Part shown: one piece after another, positions 35,755 to 44,520 of the stretch
Position numbering within the stretch: position 1 is the first letter of the stretch
How the letters are laid out: each line of letters opens with the position of its first letter
Source of the DNA: Streptomyces harbinensis
Lineage (GTDB): Bacteria; Actinomycetota; Actinomycetes; Streptomycetales; Streptomycetaceae
Direction of reading: 5' to 3'
Assembly (NCBI RefSeq): GCF_900116145.1
Contig: NZ_FPAB01000001.1
Coordinates: 124,001 to 188,000 of the forward strand
Length of the DNA stretch: 64,000 nt
The notes under the pieces: generated by a model
The model's database searches: none
What the model was told of the DNA's origin: nothing
What the model saw: only the letters and a program-made list of their open reading frames with translations
Position numbers and translations under genes: made by a program

Positions 35755-37170
35755 GTGGTGGGTGCCAGCACCTCGGATGCCAAGAGCGCGACCGGATCCG
35801 GCTCCGGTCGTGTCGCGCGCGCGGGCCGGGCGACGGCCCGTGCCCTGCGCCGCCCGCCGGCGGCCCTGGCGCGCCGGGTGCGGCGGGCCACGCACGCGCA
35901 GGGGGCGGGCGAGTCGGGGCTCGGCAAGCTCATCGAACTGCACGCCGTGCACTCGGCCGGCGACATGCTCATCACGATGGCCCTGGCCTCCACCATTTTC
36001 TTCTCCGTCCCCACCGGCGAGGCCCGGGGACGGGTGGCGCTGTACCTGGCGGTCACCATGGCGCCGTTCGTGCTGCTGGCGCCGGTGATCGGCCCGCTGC
36101 TCGACCGGGTGCCGCACGGGCGGCGCGCGGCGATGGCGGCGGCGCTGCTGGCCCGGGGGTGCCTGGCGCTGGTGATCGCGGGCGCCATCGCGTCCGGGGC
36201 GAGTCTGGAGCTGTATCCGGCGGCGCTGGGCGTGATGGTGGCGTCCAAGGCGTACAACATCGTGCGGGCCGCGGTGGTGCCGCGCCTCTTGCCGGACCAG
36301 ATCTCGCTGGTGAAGGCGAACGCCCGGATCACGCTCACCGGGCTGATCTCGGCGGGGGCGGCGGCGCCGCTGGGGCTCGGGCTGAACGCGCTGGGCGAGC
36401 GCTATCCGCTGTACGCGGCGTTCGTGATCACGGTGGCGGGCGCGGTGATGTCGTTCCGGCTGCCGCACAAGGTGGATCTGGCGCGCGGCGAGCGGACCGT
36501 CCACATCGAGGAGCTGGCGCGCTCCCGCGCGGAGCGGGCGGAGCGCACGAAGGAGCAGAGCCGGGGCCGCAAGCTGATGGCGGTGGGGATGGACACCCCG
36601 GTGCTGAAGGCGCTGATCGCGAACTCCTCGCTGCGGGTGCTCACCGGGTTTCTGCTGTTCTTCCTGGCGTTCCTGCTGCGCGAGCACGGGCTGTCGGGGC
36701 TCTCCCCCGCGTTCTCGCTGGCCATGGTGGGGCTGGCGGCCGGGGCGGGCAACGCGCTGGGCAATCTGCTGGGCTCCTGGCTGCGGGACCGGGCGCCCGA
36801 GGCGATCCTGGTGATGATGATGGTGCTGGCGCTGGCCTCCTCGGTGGCGGCGGTGGTGGCGTACGGGGCGGCGACGGTGACGGCGGTCAGCGCGGTGGCA
36901 GGAATCTGCCAGGCGATGGGCAAACTGTCGCTGGACGCGATCATTCAGCGCGATGTCCCGGAAGTAGTGCGTACCTCCACATTCGCCCGTTCCGAGACGG
37001 TGGTCCAGATGGCCTGGGTGTTCGGCGGGGCCATCGCGATGGCGCTGCCGCTGAACGGCACCCTGGGGATGGCCGTCGCGGCGGCCGTCGTGGTGGCCGG
37101 GATGATCCCCACGATGGGCAGCCTGCTGTCCACCGCCCGGCGCGGCTCCCCGCACCCGCGCGTCAGGTGA
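35755..37170 (+). CDS. MFS transporter
   Basis: 471-aa, about 12-helix MFS protein preceded by a ~55-residue basic, Ala/Arg-rich cytoplasmic extension. IGPLLDRVPHGRRAAMAAAL is the motif after helix 2. A long hydrophilic central loop (DLARGERTVHIEELARSRAE) separates the halves. Substrate unknown. GTG at 35755 or 35758; TAGGCT ten bases upstream suits a leaderless start. Followed closely by the DUF2771 lipoprotein and mqn genes on the same strand. Confidence 0.85.
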   Translation: MVGASTSDAKSATGSGSGRVARAGRATARALRRPPAALARRVRRATHAQGAGESGLGKLIELHAVHSAGDMLITMALASTIFFSVPTGEARGRVALYLAVTMAPFVLLAPVIGPLLDRVPHGRRAAMAAALLARGCLALVIAGAIASGASLELYPAALGVMVASKAYNIVRAAVVPRLLPDQISLVKANARITLTGLISAGAAAPLGLGLNALGERYPLYAAFVITVAGAVMSFRLPHKVDLARGERTVHIEELARSRAERAERTKEQSRGRKLMAVGMDTPVLKALIANSSLRVLTGFLLFFLAFLLREHGLSGLSPAFSLAMVGLAAGAGNALGNLLGSWLRDRAPEAILVMMMVLALASSVAAVVAYGAATVTAVSAVAGICQAMGKLSLDAIIQRDVPEVVRTSTFARSETVVQMAWVFGGAIAMALPLNGTLGMAVAAAVVVAGMIPTMGSLLSTARRGSPHPRVR

Positions 37171-37196
37171 CCGGGGCTGCCCGGTAATCTGCCCGC

Positions 37197-37781
37197 ATGA
37201 CTGCGATCTCCACGAGCCGGGGCCGACGGGCCATTCGTACCGCTGCCACCGTCGGCGCCGTGTCGCTGGGCCTCGTCGTCCTGTCGGCCTGTGAGAAGCC
37301 CACGCCCAACGCGCACTTCACGCTCGGCAGCTCGACCACCTCCCCCGAGGCGGCCGGCGACTGCTACGGGCACGGGGAGACGCTGGGCGCGGAGCAGGCG
37401 GAGCAGTGCCTGACGGCGGCCACCGACGTGCCGGTCTTCGACTACCGGACCGGCGACGAGTTCCGGATCGGCGTGGACCCGAAGGTCGCCGACTCCGGCT
37501 GGCTGCTCTTCGTCAACGACAACCCGCTGGAGTACCAGCGCTTCACCAGCACCTACCGCACGCTCTCCGGCGACCTGCTGTGGTCGCTGTCGCAGAACGC
37601 GGTGCAGCAGTCCGGCGACGGCACGCTGCGGATCTCGGTCGCCGAGGTGACCGAGGACTTCAGCCTGGACAAGCTGACGGAGATCGCGCAGACCGAGGGC
37701 CAGCAGGCGGTGCAGACCGCCCTGTACGACAGCGTCAAGGGCGTGTGGAACGCCGAGCTGTCCCCGGCCGACGAGGACTGA
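37197..37781 (+). CDS. DUF2771 lipoprotein
   Basis: 194-aa secreted lipoprotein: basic N-region, hydrophobic core and lipobox LSAC (Cys about residue 32). The mature part begins CEKPTPNAHFTLGSSTT and includes FRIGVDPKVADSGWLLFVND, of the actinobacterial DUF2771 family. Function unknown. Lies 27 bases after the MFS gene and 8 bases before mqnB, so probably part of the same operon. Confidence 0.85.
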   Translation: MTAISTSRGRRAIRTAATVGAVSLGLVVLSACEKPTPNAHFTLGSSTTSPEAAGDCYGHGETLGAEQAEQCLTAATDVPVFDYRTGDEFRIGVDPKVADSGWLLFVNDNPLEYQRFTSTYRTLSGDLLWSLSQNAVQQSGDGTLRISVAEVTEDFSLDKLTEIAQTEGQQAVQTALYDSVKGVWNAELSPADED

Positions 37782-37789
37782 GTCCGCCG

Positions 37790-38476
37790 GTGCCGCATCC
37801 GCGCGTCCTCGTGGTGACCGCCGTGGCGGCCGAGCGGGACGCGGTGGTACGGGCGGCGGGTGCCGCCGGTGACCACCGCACCGTGCTGGCCGCCGGGGCG
37901 GGCCCGGCCGCAGCCGCCGCCGCGACGGCGTTCGCGCTGGCGGACGCCGCCCACCGGCCGTACGACCTGGTGATCTCCGCCGGCATCGGCGGCGGCTTCG
38001 CCCCGCACGCCGGGCCCGGCGACACCGTGGTGGCCTCCCGGATCGTCGCCGCCGACCTCGGCGCGCAGACGCCGGGCGAGGCGGACGGCTTCACCGACCT
38101 GGGCGCCCTGGGCTTCGGGGTGGCCGCGCACACGCCGGACGAGGCGCTGTCCACGGCCGTCGCCGCCGCGCTGGGCGCGGTGCGCGCCCCGGTGCTCACC
38201 GTCTCCACCGCGACCGGCACCGCCGGGCGCGCCGCCGAGCTGACCCGCCGCCACCCGGGCGCCGCCGCCGAGGCGATGGAGGGCTTCGGGGTGGCCGAGG
38301 CCGCCGCGCGGGCGGGCGTACCGGTGCTGGAGATCCGTACCGTCTCCAACGCGGTCGGGCCGCGCGACCGGGCCGCCTGGCGGATCGGGGAGGCGCTGGC
38401 GGCGCTCACCGAGGCGTTTGCCAGGATGGAACCGGTCCTGACCGCCCGGCCGGGAGAACGGAGCACCGCACCATGA
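37790..38476 (+). CDS. mqnB: Futalosine hydrolase
   Basis: 228-aa nucleosidase-fold enzyme that cleaves futalosine to dehypoxanthine futalosine and hypoxanthine in the futalosine route to menaquinone. Family features: VVTAVAAERDAVVRA start, DLVISAGIGGGFAP, and AEAMEGFGVAEAAARAGVP with the catalytic acidic residues. The GTG at 37790 lies 9 bases after the DUF2771 stop. The 3' end overlaps mqnD by 4 bases (ATGA), giving translational coupling of two consecutive pathway genes. Confidence 0.93.
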   Translation: MPHPRVLVVTAVAAERDAVVRAAGAAGDHRTVLAAGAGPAAAAAATAFALADAAHRPYDLVISAGIGGGFAPHAGPGDTVVASRIVAADLGAQTPGEADGFTDLGALGFGVAAHTPDEALSTAVAAALGAVRAPVLTVSTATGTAGRAAELTRRHPGAAAEAMEGFGVAEAAARAGVPVLEIRTVSNAVGPRDRAAWRIGEALAALTEAFARMEPVLTARPGERSTAP

Positions 38477-39351
38477 CGGACACCCTGACCCTGCGGCACT
38501 CCCCCTGCCCGAACGACACCTTCGTCTTCCACGCCTGGTCGCACGGGCTGCTGCCCGGCGCGCCGCCGGTCACGGTGGACTTCGCCGACATCGACATCAC
38601 CAACGCCCTCGCCGAGCGCGGCGAGGGCGAGCTGCTGAAGGTGTCGTACGCGGTCCTGCCGTGGGTGCTGGAGGAGTACGCGCTGCTGTCCTGCGGCGGG
38701 GCGCTGGGCCGCGGCTGCGGTCCGCTGGTGCTCACCCGCGAGCCCGGCACCTCGCTGGCGGGCCGGACGGTGGCGGTGCCCAGCGAGCGCTCCACCGCCT
38801 ATCTGCTGTTCCGGCTGTGGGCGGCGGCGAGCGTCCCGGCGCCGGGCATCGGCGAGATCCGGGTGCTGCCGTTCCACGAGATCATGCCGGCCGTACGGGA
38901 CGGGGTGGTGGACGCGGGCCTGGTCATCCACGAGGCCCGGTTCACGTACCAGGGGTACGGGCTGCACAAGCTGGCGGACCTGGGCGAGTTCTGGGAGTCC
39001 ACCACCGGGCACCCGATCCCGCTCGGCGCCATCATCGGCAAGCGCTCCCTCGGCGCGGAGCGGCTGACGGCCGTCGCCGACGCCATCCGCGCCTCGGTGC
39101 GGCGGGCGTGGCAGGATCCGGCCGCCTCCCGGGAGTACGTCCTGGCGCACGCCCAGGAGATGGACCCGGCGGTGGCGGACCAGCACATCGCGCTGTACGT
39201 CAACGACTTCACGGCCGACCTCGGCACGGCCGGCCACGCGGCGGTACGGGAGCTGCTGACCCGGGCGGCCGGGCAGGGGCTGGTACCGCCGGTGGCGGAG
39301 GAACTGCTGCTGCCGGTGGAAGCCGCCGGCCGGGCTCAGACGTCGAGCTGA
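38473..39351 (+). CDS. mqnD: 1,4-dihydroxy-6-naphthoate synthase
   Basis: 292-aa periplasmic-binding-protein-like enzyme converting cyclic dehypoxanthine futalosine to 1,4-dihydroxy-6-naphthoate. [20 protein letters not shown] is the diagnostic N-terminus. The [17 protein letters not shown] and [20 protein letters not shown] segments line the active site, with the catalytic His in HEARF. The last 16 bases overlap the 3' end of the convergent cold-shock gene. Confidence 0.94.
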   Translation: MTDTLTLRHSPCPNDTFVFHAWSHGLLPGAPPVTVDFADIDITNALAERGEGELLKVSYAVLPWVLEEYALLSCGGALGRGCGPLVLTREPGTSLAGRTVAVPSERSTAYLLFRLWAAASVPAPGIGEIRVLPFHEIMPAVRDGVVDAGLVIHEARFTYQGYGLHKLADLGEFWESTTGHPIPLGAIIGKRSLGAERLTAVADAIRASVRRAWQDPAASREYVLAHAQEMDPAVADQHIALYVNDFTADLGTAGHAAVRELLTRAAGQGLVPPVAEELLLPVEAAGRAQTSS

Positions 39352-39719
39352 TCGGCGACCGCGCGCAGCATGCCGGCGATCTTGCGGCCGTGCTCCTTGT
39401 CGGGGTACCGGCCGCGCTCCAGCTGCTGGGTGACGTTCTCCAGCAAGGTCGTCAGGTCCTGCACGATCGAGGCCAGCTCATCGGGCTTGCGGCGCTGCTG
39501 CGCGGCGACCGACGGCACCGGGTCCAGGACGACCACGGACAGCGCCTGGTCACCCCGCTGCCCCGCGACCACGCCGAACTCGACGCGCTGCCCGGGCTTG
39601 AGGCTGTCGACGCCACTGGGCAGGGCGGAGGAATGGACGAAGACGTCAGCGCCGTCGTCGCGGGAGAGGAAGCCGAAGCCCTTCTCGCTGTTGAACCACT
39701 TCACCTTGCCGGTAGGCAC
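39336..39719 (-). CDS. Cold-shock-domain protein with C-terminal helical extension
   Basis: 127 aa: a cold-shock domain (residues 1-66) with RNA-binding motifs KGFGFLSRD and DVFVHSSAL, then a ~60-residue charged helical tail ([37 protein letters not shown]). Most cold-shock proteins are only ~67 aa, so the extension is characteristic of this actinomycete subfamily. GTG at 39719 has GAGGA nearby; the ORF start at 39737 adds 6 codons. Likely an RNA chaperone. Confidence 0.9.
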   Translation of the reverse strand: MPTGKVKWFNSEKGFGFLSRDDGADVFVHSSALPSGVDSLKPGQRVEFGVVAGQRGDQALSVVVLDPVPSVAAQQRRKPDELASIVQDLTTLLENVTQQLERGRYPDKEHGRKIAGMLRAVADQLDV

Positions 39720-39969
39720 GTGTCCTCGTCCTCGCACTCGTCCACTACGAACATCACCAGAAGCAATACCGCGCGATACAGCAATACGGCGGGCCCCGGG
39801 GGACCCGCTGCTCCAAGGCTAATCGCCCGTGCGCCCCTGGCAAGAGGCCATCGGCGCACGTCCCCCGACGGACACCGCGCCGTGCCATCGTGTCCATGCT
39901 CGCACCCTTTGCGATCAAGGTGAATGGCTTTTCTTGCCAGAAGGCCGGTGGACACTTCACCCTGGAGGG

Positions 39970-40233
39970 GTGAGCGGCACCGATGACAACACCCTCGATC
40001 GTGGGGATCTGCTGGTACGGATCGGCGGCGTGGTTTTCGCCGTGGGCGCGGTAGCGACCCTGATCACCTTCATTCCCCTGTTCGCCGGAACGGAACCCTT
40101 CCCCACCGCGGCGTACGCGGTCTCCATGCTGATGGGGGTAGGGTTCGCCATCGCCGGCGCCGGGCTGCTGCGCTCGGTGGCCCAGCAGCGCCGCCGGGAC
40201 CGGGCCGCTCAGTCGGCGTCCGCGGCTCCGTAA
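39970..40233 (+). CDS. Small two-helix membrane protein
   Basis: 87-aa protein with two membrane helices (LLVRIGGVVFAVGAVATLIT and AVSMLMGVGFAIAGAGLL) and an Arg-rich cytoplasmic tail. Function unknown. GTG at 39970 follows GGAGGGG almost without spacing, so the true start could lie elsewhere or be leaderless. Its last 25 bases overlap the convergent HAD gene. Confidence 0.6.
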   Translation: MSGTDDNTLDRGDLLVRIGGVVFAVGAVATLITFIPLFAGTEPFPTAAYAVSMLMGVGFAIAGAGLLRSVAQQRRRDRAAQSASAAP

Positions 40234-40826
40234 TCGCGGAGCCAGCCGGGGAAGTGGGTGAGGTCCGGCAGGACGGTGCCCGCCCCGGCCGCCGACAGTT
40301 CGGCGGCGTCGCAGGGCCCGGTGGCCACGGCCACCGCGTGCGCCCCGGCCGCCGCCGCGCCCCGTACGTCACCGACGTGGTCGCCCACGTACACGGTCGC
40401 GGCGTGTTCGCGCAGCGCGACGGCCTTCTGCTCGGCCCACAGCGAGCCGATGACGGCGTCGGGCCGCAGCCCGAGGGCGTCCAGGTGGAGCAGGGCGTTG
40501 GGCTCGTACTTCGCGGTGACGACGACGGCCCGGCCGCCGTGCGCGTGCACGGCGGCGATGGCCTCGGCGGCGCCCGGCATGGCGGGGGTGGGGCCGATGG
40601 CGTACTCCTCGTACATGGCGCGGTAGCGGTCGGCGGCCTCGCCGATGTGCTCGGCGGGGAACCAGTGCGCCAGCTCGACCTCCAGCGGCGGCCCGAGCCG
40701 GGTGACGGCGAGCGCGGCGTCGATCGCGACGCCCGTCTCGGCCGCCAGCGCCTCGTAGGTGGCGCGGATGCCGGGGCGGGAGTCGATGAGCGTCATGTCG
40801 AGGTCGAATCCAACGGTCAGTGCCAT
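40209..40826 (-). CDS. HAD-family phosphatase (phosphoglycolate phosphatase-like)
   Basis: 205-aa HAD hydrolase. Motif I DLDMTLIDS (nucleophile and acid Asp at about residues 8 and 10), motif II VVVTAKYEP with Lys, motif III VYVGDHVGDV. An alpha-helical cap lies after motif I, the class seen in PGP-type phosphatases. Start MALTVGFDLD at 40826. The same frame extends far upstream over the convergent-facing MFS gene, but that part is not coding. Confidence 0.87.
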   Translation of the reverse strand: MALTVGFDLDMTLIDSRPGIRATYEALAAETGVAIDAALAVTRLGPPLEVELAHWFPAEHIGEAADRYRAMYEEYAIGPTPAMPGAAEAIAAVHAHGGRAVVVTAKYEPNALLHLDALGLRPDAVIGSLWAEQKAVALREHAATVYVGDHVGDVRGAAAAGAHAVAVATGPCDAAELSAAGAGTVLPDLTHFPGWLRDYGAADAD

Positions 40827-40920
40827 GGCCCCAGTGTGCAGGGCGGCGGCGCGCGGCGAAGTGGCCCGCGTCACGGTGGGCGCAGGAATGCGCGCGGCGG
40901 CGGTGGCTGTTGGCCCTCGC

Positions 40921-42240
40921 GTGCCTGAATCCCCCGAATCCGCCCCGCCCGCCGGCCCCGCCGCCTCCGGCCCCGCCACTGCCGGCCCGGAAGCGGCCGG
41001 CCCCACCCGGCTGCCCACCGCCGTCATCGTCCTCGGGGTCGCCGTGTTCGCGCTCGGCACCTCGGAGTTCATGCTGTCCGGGCTGCTGCCCGAGGTCGCC
41101 GACGACCTGAACGTCTCCATCCCGAGCGCCGGGCTGCTGATCTCGGCGTTCGCGATCGGCATGGTGGTCGGCGCGCCGGTGCTGGCGGTGGCCACCCAAC
41201 GGCTGCCGCGCCGGGTGACGCTGATCGGGCTGCTCGCGGCGTTCGGCATCGGCCATGTGGTGGGCGCGCTGTCCTCCGGGTACGCGCTGCTGTTCGCCTC
41301 CCGGGTGGTGAGCGCGCTGGCCTGCGCCGGGTTCTGGGCCGTGGGCGCGGCGGTGGCGATCTCGCTGGTGCCGGTGCACGCCCGGGCGCGCGCCATGGCG
41401 GTGATGATCGGCGGTCTTTCCATCGCCAACATCGCCGGGGTGCCGGGCGGGGCGTTCCTCGGCCAGCACCTGGGCTGGCGGTCCTCGTTCTGGGCGGTGA
41501 CCCTGATGACGGCCGTCGCGCTGGTCGGCGTGGTGCTCTTCGTGCCCCGGGACAGCGGTGCGAAGGGCGGCACCGGCGCGGACGGCGCCCGGCTGCGGCT
41601 CGCCGACGAGCTGCGGGTCTTCAAGGACGGCGCGGTGCTGCTGGCCATGGCGACGGTCGTGGCGTTCGCCGCCGGCACCTTCTGCCTCTTCTCCTACCTG
41701 GCGCCGCTGCTGACGGACGTCACCGGGCTGAGCGAGTCCTGGGTGCCGGCCGTACTGGCGCTGTACGGGGCGGGCGCGCTGGCCGGGACGATGATCGGCG
41801 GCCGGGTGGCGGACGCCCACATGTTCGGCACGCTCTACACGGGCCTGGGCGGGGCGGCGGCCGTGCTGGCGACGCTGGCGCTGACCGCGCAGTTCGCGGT
41901 GGCGGCGGTGCTGCTGTCCGGGCTGCTGGGCCTGGCCTCGTTCCTGGTCGCCCCGGCGCTCAACGCCCGGATCTTCAATGTGGCCGAGGGCGCCCCCACC
42001 CTCGCGGGCGCCAGCGCCACCTCCTCGTTCAACACCGGCAACACGCTCGGCCCCTGGGTCGGCGGCCTGGTCATCAACGCGGGCCTCGGCTACGTGTGGA
42101 CCGCCTGGGTGGGCGCGCTGATCGCCCTGATGGGGCTGGGGCTCGCGTTCGCCCAGTCCCGGCTGTCGGCCCACCGCTCCCGGGTGATCGCTTCGGGCTG
42201 TCAGCCGGTGAGCAGCGAGAGTTCCGCCGTCACGTTGTAG
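40921..42240 (+). CDS. MFS transporter, Cmx/AraJ-like DHA1 family
   Basis: 439-aa, 12-helix exporter resembling chloramphenicol-efflux Cmx and sugar-efflux AraJ proteins. Helix 1 is VAVFALGTSEFMLSGLLPEVA, loop 2-3 is QRLPRRVTL and helix 5 contains GGLSIANIAGVPGGAFLGQ, all diagnostic of this group. The GTG at 40921 (VPESPESAPP) was chosen after a Pro/Ala-rich leader; ATG at 40888 is an alternative. The last 40 bases overlap the convergent HD-domain gene. Confidence 0.88.
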   Translation: MPESPESAPPAGPAASGPATAGPEAAGPTRLPTAVIVLGVAVFALGTSEFMLSGLLPEVADDLNVSIPSAGLLISAFAIGMVVGAPVLAVATQRLPRRVTLIGLLAAFGIGHVVGALSSGYALLFASRVVSALACAGFWAVGAAVAISLVPVHARARAMAVMIGGLSIANIAGVPGGAFLGQHLGWRSSFWAVTLMTAVALVGVVLFVPRDSGAKGGTGADGARLRLADELRVFKDGAVLLAMATVVAFAAGTFCLFSYLAPLLTDVTGLSESWVPAVLALYGAGALAGTMIGGRVADAHMFGTLYTGLGGAAAVLATLALTAQFAVAAVLLSGLLGLASFLVAPALNARIFNVAEGAPTLAGASATSSFNTGNTLGPWVGGLVINAGLGYVWTAWVGALIALMGLGLAFAQSRLSAHRSRVIASGCQPVSSESSAVTL

Positions 42241-42809
42241 CGGGCGGTGGCCTCCCAGTGCGCGGCGCCGTACGGGGTGTGGAACAGCCGGGGCAGCGCC
42301 AGCAGCCGCTCCAGCACCCCGGCGCGCCCGGCGCGGAAGGCGGCGTCCGGCACGAACCCGTACTCCTGGCGCACCTCGGCGGCGTAGACGGCGTACGCGG
42401 CGGGCGGCGAGGCCAGGACGCCGAGGTCGGCGTCGCACAGCGCGGCGCCGTCGGTGTCGCCGGGCGCCGGGTCGTGGGTGGTGGTGAGCCGCACCAGCCG
42501 CACCACCTCGGCGGTGCGCCCGCCGGGCGGCAGCCGGTCCTCGGCGAGTTCGGCGGCGGCCTCCTCGTTGCCGTCCGGGTCCCGGGGGTCGTACACGGCG
42601 TCGTGGAACCAGGCCGCCAGCGCGACGGCCACCGGGTCGGCGGCGTACTCGGCGGCCCCCAGCTCGTCCAGCCGGTCCAGCACCGCCCGCAGATGGGCGG
42701 CGGTGTGGTACCGGCGCTGCGGCTCGTGCCAGCGGTCCAGCAGCTCGCGGGCGAGCGCGGGCGGGCCGGGGAAGCGTGCGATCAGCGCGCTGTCGTCGTC
42801 ACCACTCAT
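42201..42809 (-). CDS. HD-superfamily metal-dependent phosphohydrolase
   Basis: 202-aa HD-domain protein. Metal-binding residues are in RYHTAAHLRAVL (His) and AAWFHDAVYD (His-Asp), with CDADLGVL supplying the distal Asp. YGAAHWEATARYNVTAELSL is the conserved C-terminus of this predicted hydrolase family. Substrate unknown. Start MSGDDDSAL at 42809 rather than the longer frame to 42851. Confidence 0.85.
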   Translation of the reverse strand: MSGDDDSALIARFPGPPALARELLDRWHEPQRRYHTAAHLRAVLDRLDELGAAEYAADPVAVALAAWFHDAVYDPRDPDGNEEAAAELAEDRLPPGGRTAEVVRLVRLTTTHDPAPGDTDGAALCDADLGVLASPPAAYAVYAAEVRQEYGFVPDAAFRAGRAGVLERLLALPRLFHTPYGAAHWEATARYNVTAELSLLTG

Positions 42810-42901
42810 CCGGGCATTGTGCCCCGGGACGCGCGCCGCCCGCGCGAACACCCGGGTGGCATTTCGGCATCCCCGCCCGGCAACCGGGGAAGGGCTCAGC
42901 C

Positions 42902-43609
42902 ATGCCGCGCCCCTTGCTCGAAGTCATCGCCCTCACCGCCCAGGACGCCGTTGCCGCCCAGCAGGGCGGTGCCGACCGCCTCGAACTGGTGACGGGCATG
43001 GACCAGGACGGTCTCACCCCCGGCCCGCGCACGGTCGCCGCCGTGCGGGCCGCCACCACCTTGCCGGTCCGGGTGATGCTGCGCGCCTCGGCCGGGTTCG
43101 GCGCGGGCGGCACGGACGGGGTGGTGCGGCTGTGCGCGGCGGCCAGGGAACTGCGGGCGGCCGGGGCGCGGGAGTTCGTGCTGGGCTTCCTCGACCCGGC
43201 GGGCCGGGTGGATGTGGCGGCGGTACGGACGGTGGTGGAGGCGCTGGACGGCGCGCCGTGGACGTTCCACCGGGCGCTGGACCACAGCGCCGACCGGGCG
43301 GCGGCCCGCCGGGCGCTCCAGGGGCTGCCGGGCCTGGACACGGTGCTGACCGCCGGGGCGCCGGGCGGGGTGGCGGACGGACTGCCGGTCCTGCGCGGCG
43401 AGGCGGCGCCGGGCCGCCCGCCGGGGCCCCGGCTGATGGCGGGCGGCGGGCTGCGGCACACGCAGCTGCCGGTCCTGCGCGCGGCCGGGGTGGACGCCTT
43501 CCACATCGGCTCGGCGGCGCGTACCGGCGGCTCCTGGTCCGCCCCGGTGACGGCGACGGCGGTCCACTCCTGGCGCCGCGCGCTGGACGACGTACCGGTG
43601 GCGGGCTGA
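42902..43609 (+). CDS. cutC: Copper homeostasis protein CutC-like
   Basis: 235-aa TIM-barrel protein of the CutC family. LEVIALTAQDAVAAQQGGAD RLELV is the family start, followed by WTFHRALDHSADRAAAR and LMAGGGLRHTQLPVLRAAGV with the C-terminal FHIGSAAR. The copper role was proposed from E. coli and remains debated. ATG at 42902 has GGGGAAGGG a dozen bases upstream. Confidence 0.9.
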   Translation: MPRPLLEVIALTAQDAVAAQQGGADRLELVTGMDQDGLTPGPRTVAAVRAATTLPVRVMLRASAGFGAGGTDGVVRLCAAARELRAAGAREFVLGFLDPAGRVDVAAVRTVVEALDGAPWTFHRALDHSADRAAARRALQGLPGLDTVLTAGAPGGVADGLPVLRGEAAPGRPPGPRLMAGGGLRHTQLPVLRAAGVDAFHIGSAARTGGSWSAPVTATAVHSWRRALDDVPVAG

Positions 43610-43698
43610 TCCCCGCCCCGGCGAGGACGGCGATCTGCGGTCTCCTCTGCTCGAAGAGCTCGGGGAGGGCCACCGGGGCGCCCGTCTACACTCACCGC

Positions 43699-43863
43699 AT
43701 GTCGACACTCGAACTGATCGCCGCCTGGGGCCTGGTGGCCGGCGGCGCTCTGCTGCTGCTCAGCACGCTGCGCGGCGACCACGCCCGCGGCCCCCGGATC
43801 AAGCAGAGCGGCATCGCGGTCGCCGTGATCGCGGTGGGCGCGCTGGTCCTGCTGAACGGCTGA
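43699..43863 (+). CDS. 54-residue membrane protein
   Basis: MSTLELIAAWGLVAGGALLLL then STLRGDHARGPRIKQSGIAV and a second hydrophobic stretch: two helices joined by a basic loop. TACACT at 43686-43691 places transcription initiation at the ATG, suggesting a leaderless mRNA. Function unknown. Confidence 0.7.
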   Translation: MSTLELIAAWGLVAGGALLLLSTLRGDHARGPRIKQSGIAVAVIAVGALVLLNG

Positions 43864-43924
43864 CGGACGGCCCGCCGGGGCGGGCGGCGTCCGCGGAGCA
43901 TTCTCGAACGTCGACCCCACCCAC

Positions 43925-43946
43925 GTGTACACAATCGTGCGTACAC
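43925..43946. promoter_or_regulatory. Inverted repeat in the Phd/RelE promoter
   Basis: GTGTAC (43925-43930) and GTACAC (43941-43946) form an inverted repeat with a 10-base spacer. The right arm overlaps the -10-like TACACT (43942-43947), with the antitoxin ATG at 43954. Expected autoregulatory site for the antitoxin or toxin-antitoxin complex. Confidence 0.65.
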
Positions 43947-43953
43947 TGGTCCC

Positions 43954-44226
43954 ATGACGGATTCCTTCAGCATCCGCGAAGCCCGGGCGCAGTTCGCCAC
44001 GCTCATCCACCGGGCGGAAGCCGGCGATGCCACGGTGATCACCAGGAACGGCGTCCCCGTTGCAGCGCTCGTCCCCATCCACGAGCACCAGGCGCTGGAG
44101 GACGCGGCGGACGAACTGCTGGCCCGGGAGGCGGAAGCCCACCGGGGGGACGACACGGTCGGCATGAGCGAATTGCTGGCCGACCTGTTCGCTGAGCGGA
44201 ACGGTGGGGGAACAGCCGCCGCATGA
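43954..44226 (+). CDS. Antitoxin, Phd/YefM family
   Basis: 90-aa antitoxin. DSFSIREARAQFATLIHRAE with VITRNGVPVAALVPIHEHQA is the Phd/YefM DNA-binding domain; the acidic C-terminus binds the toxin. Overlaps the toxin gene by 4 bases (ATGA). A GTGTAC inverted repeat covers its promoter, and the start appears leaderless. Confidence 0.92.
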   Translation: MTDSFSIREARAQFATLIHRAEAGDATVITRNGVPVAALVPIHEHQALEDAADELLAREAEAHRGDDTVGMSELLADLFAERNGGGTAAA

Positions 44227-44492
44227 AGTACGCCTTCCGTTTCACCACGGCGGCGCAGCGCCAGCTGCGGGCCGTCGACCAGCCGACGGCGATGCGCATC
44301 CTGGCCGCCCTCACGGCGCTCGGGGACGACCCGTACCGCAAGGATGCGGACATCAAGAAGCTGAGCGGCCACGAGGACCTCTACCGGCTCCGGGTTGGTG
44401 CGTACCGCGTGGCCTATACCGTCGACGACGGGGAACTGGTGGTTCTCGTCATCAAGGTGGGCAACCGCCGCGACGTCTACCGCGGACTGTAG
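44223..44492 (+). CDS. Toxin, RelE/ParE superfamily
   Basis: 89-aa toxin with the RelE-type core LSGHEDLYRLRVGAYRVAYT followed by LVVLVIKVGNRRDVYR. The Arg in YRLR and RRDVYR and the final Tyr correspond to mRNA-cleavage residues of RelE-type enzymes, so it looks active. Coupled to the upstream antitoxin. Confidence 0.92.
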   Translation: MKYAFRFTTAAQRQLRAVDQPTAMRILAALTALGDDPYRKDADIKKLSGHEDLYRLRVGAYRVAYTVDDGELVVLVIKVGNRRDVYRGL

Positions 44493-44520
44493 ATCGCGCA
44501 CCCGCCACTCTCCCCCGGCG

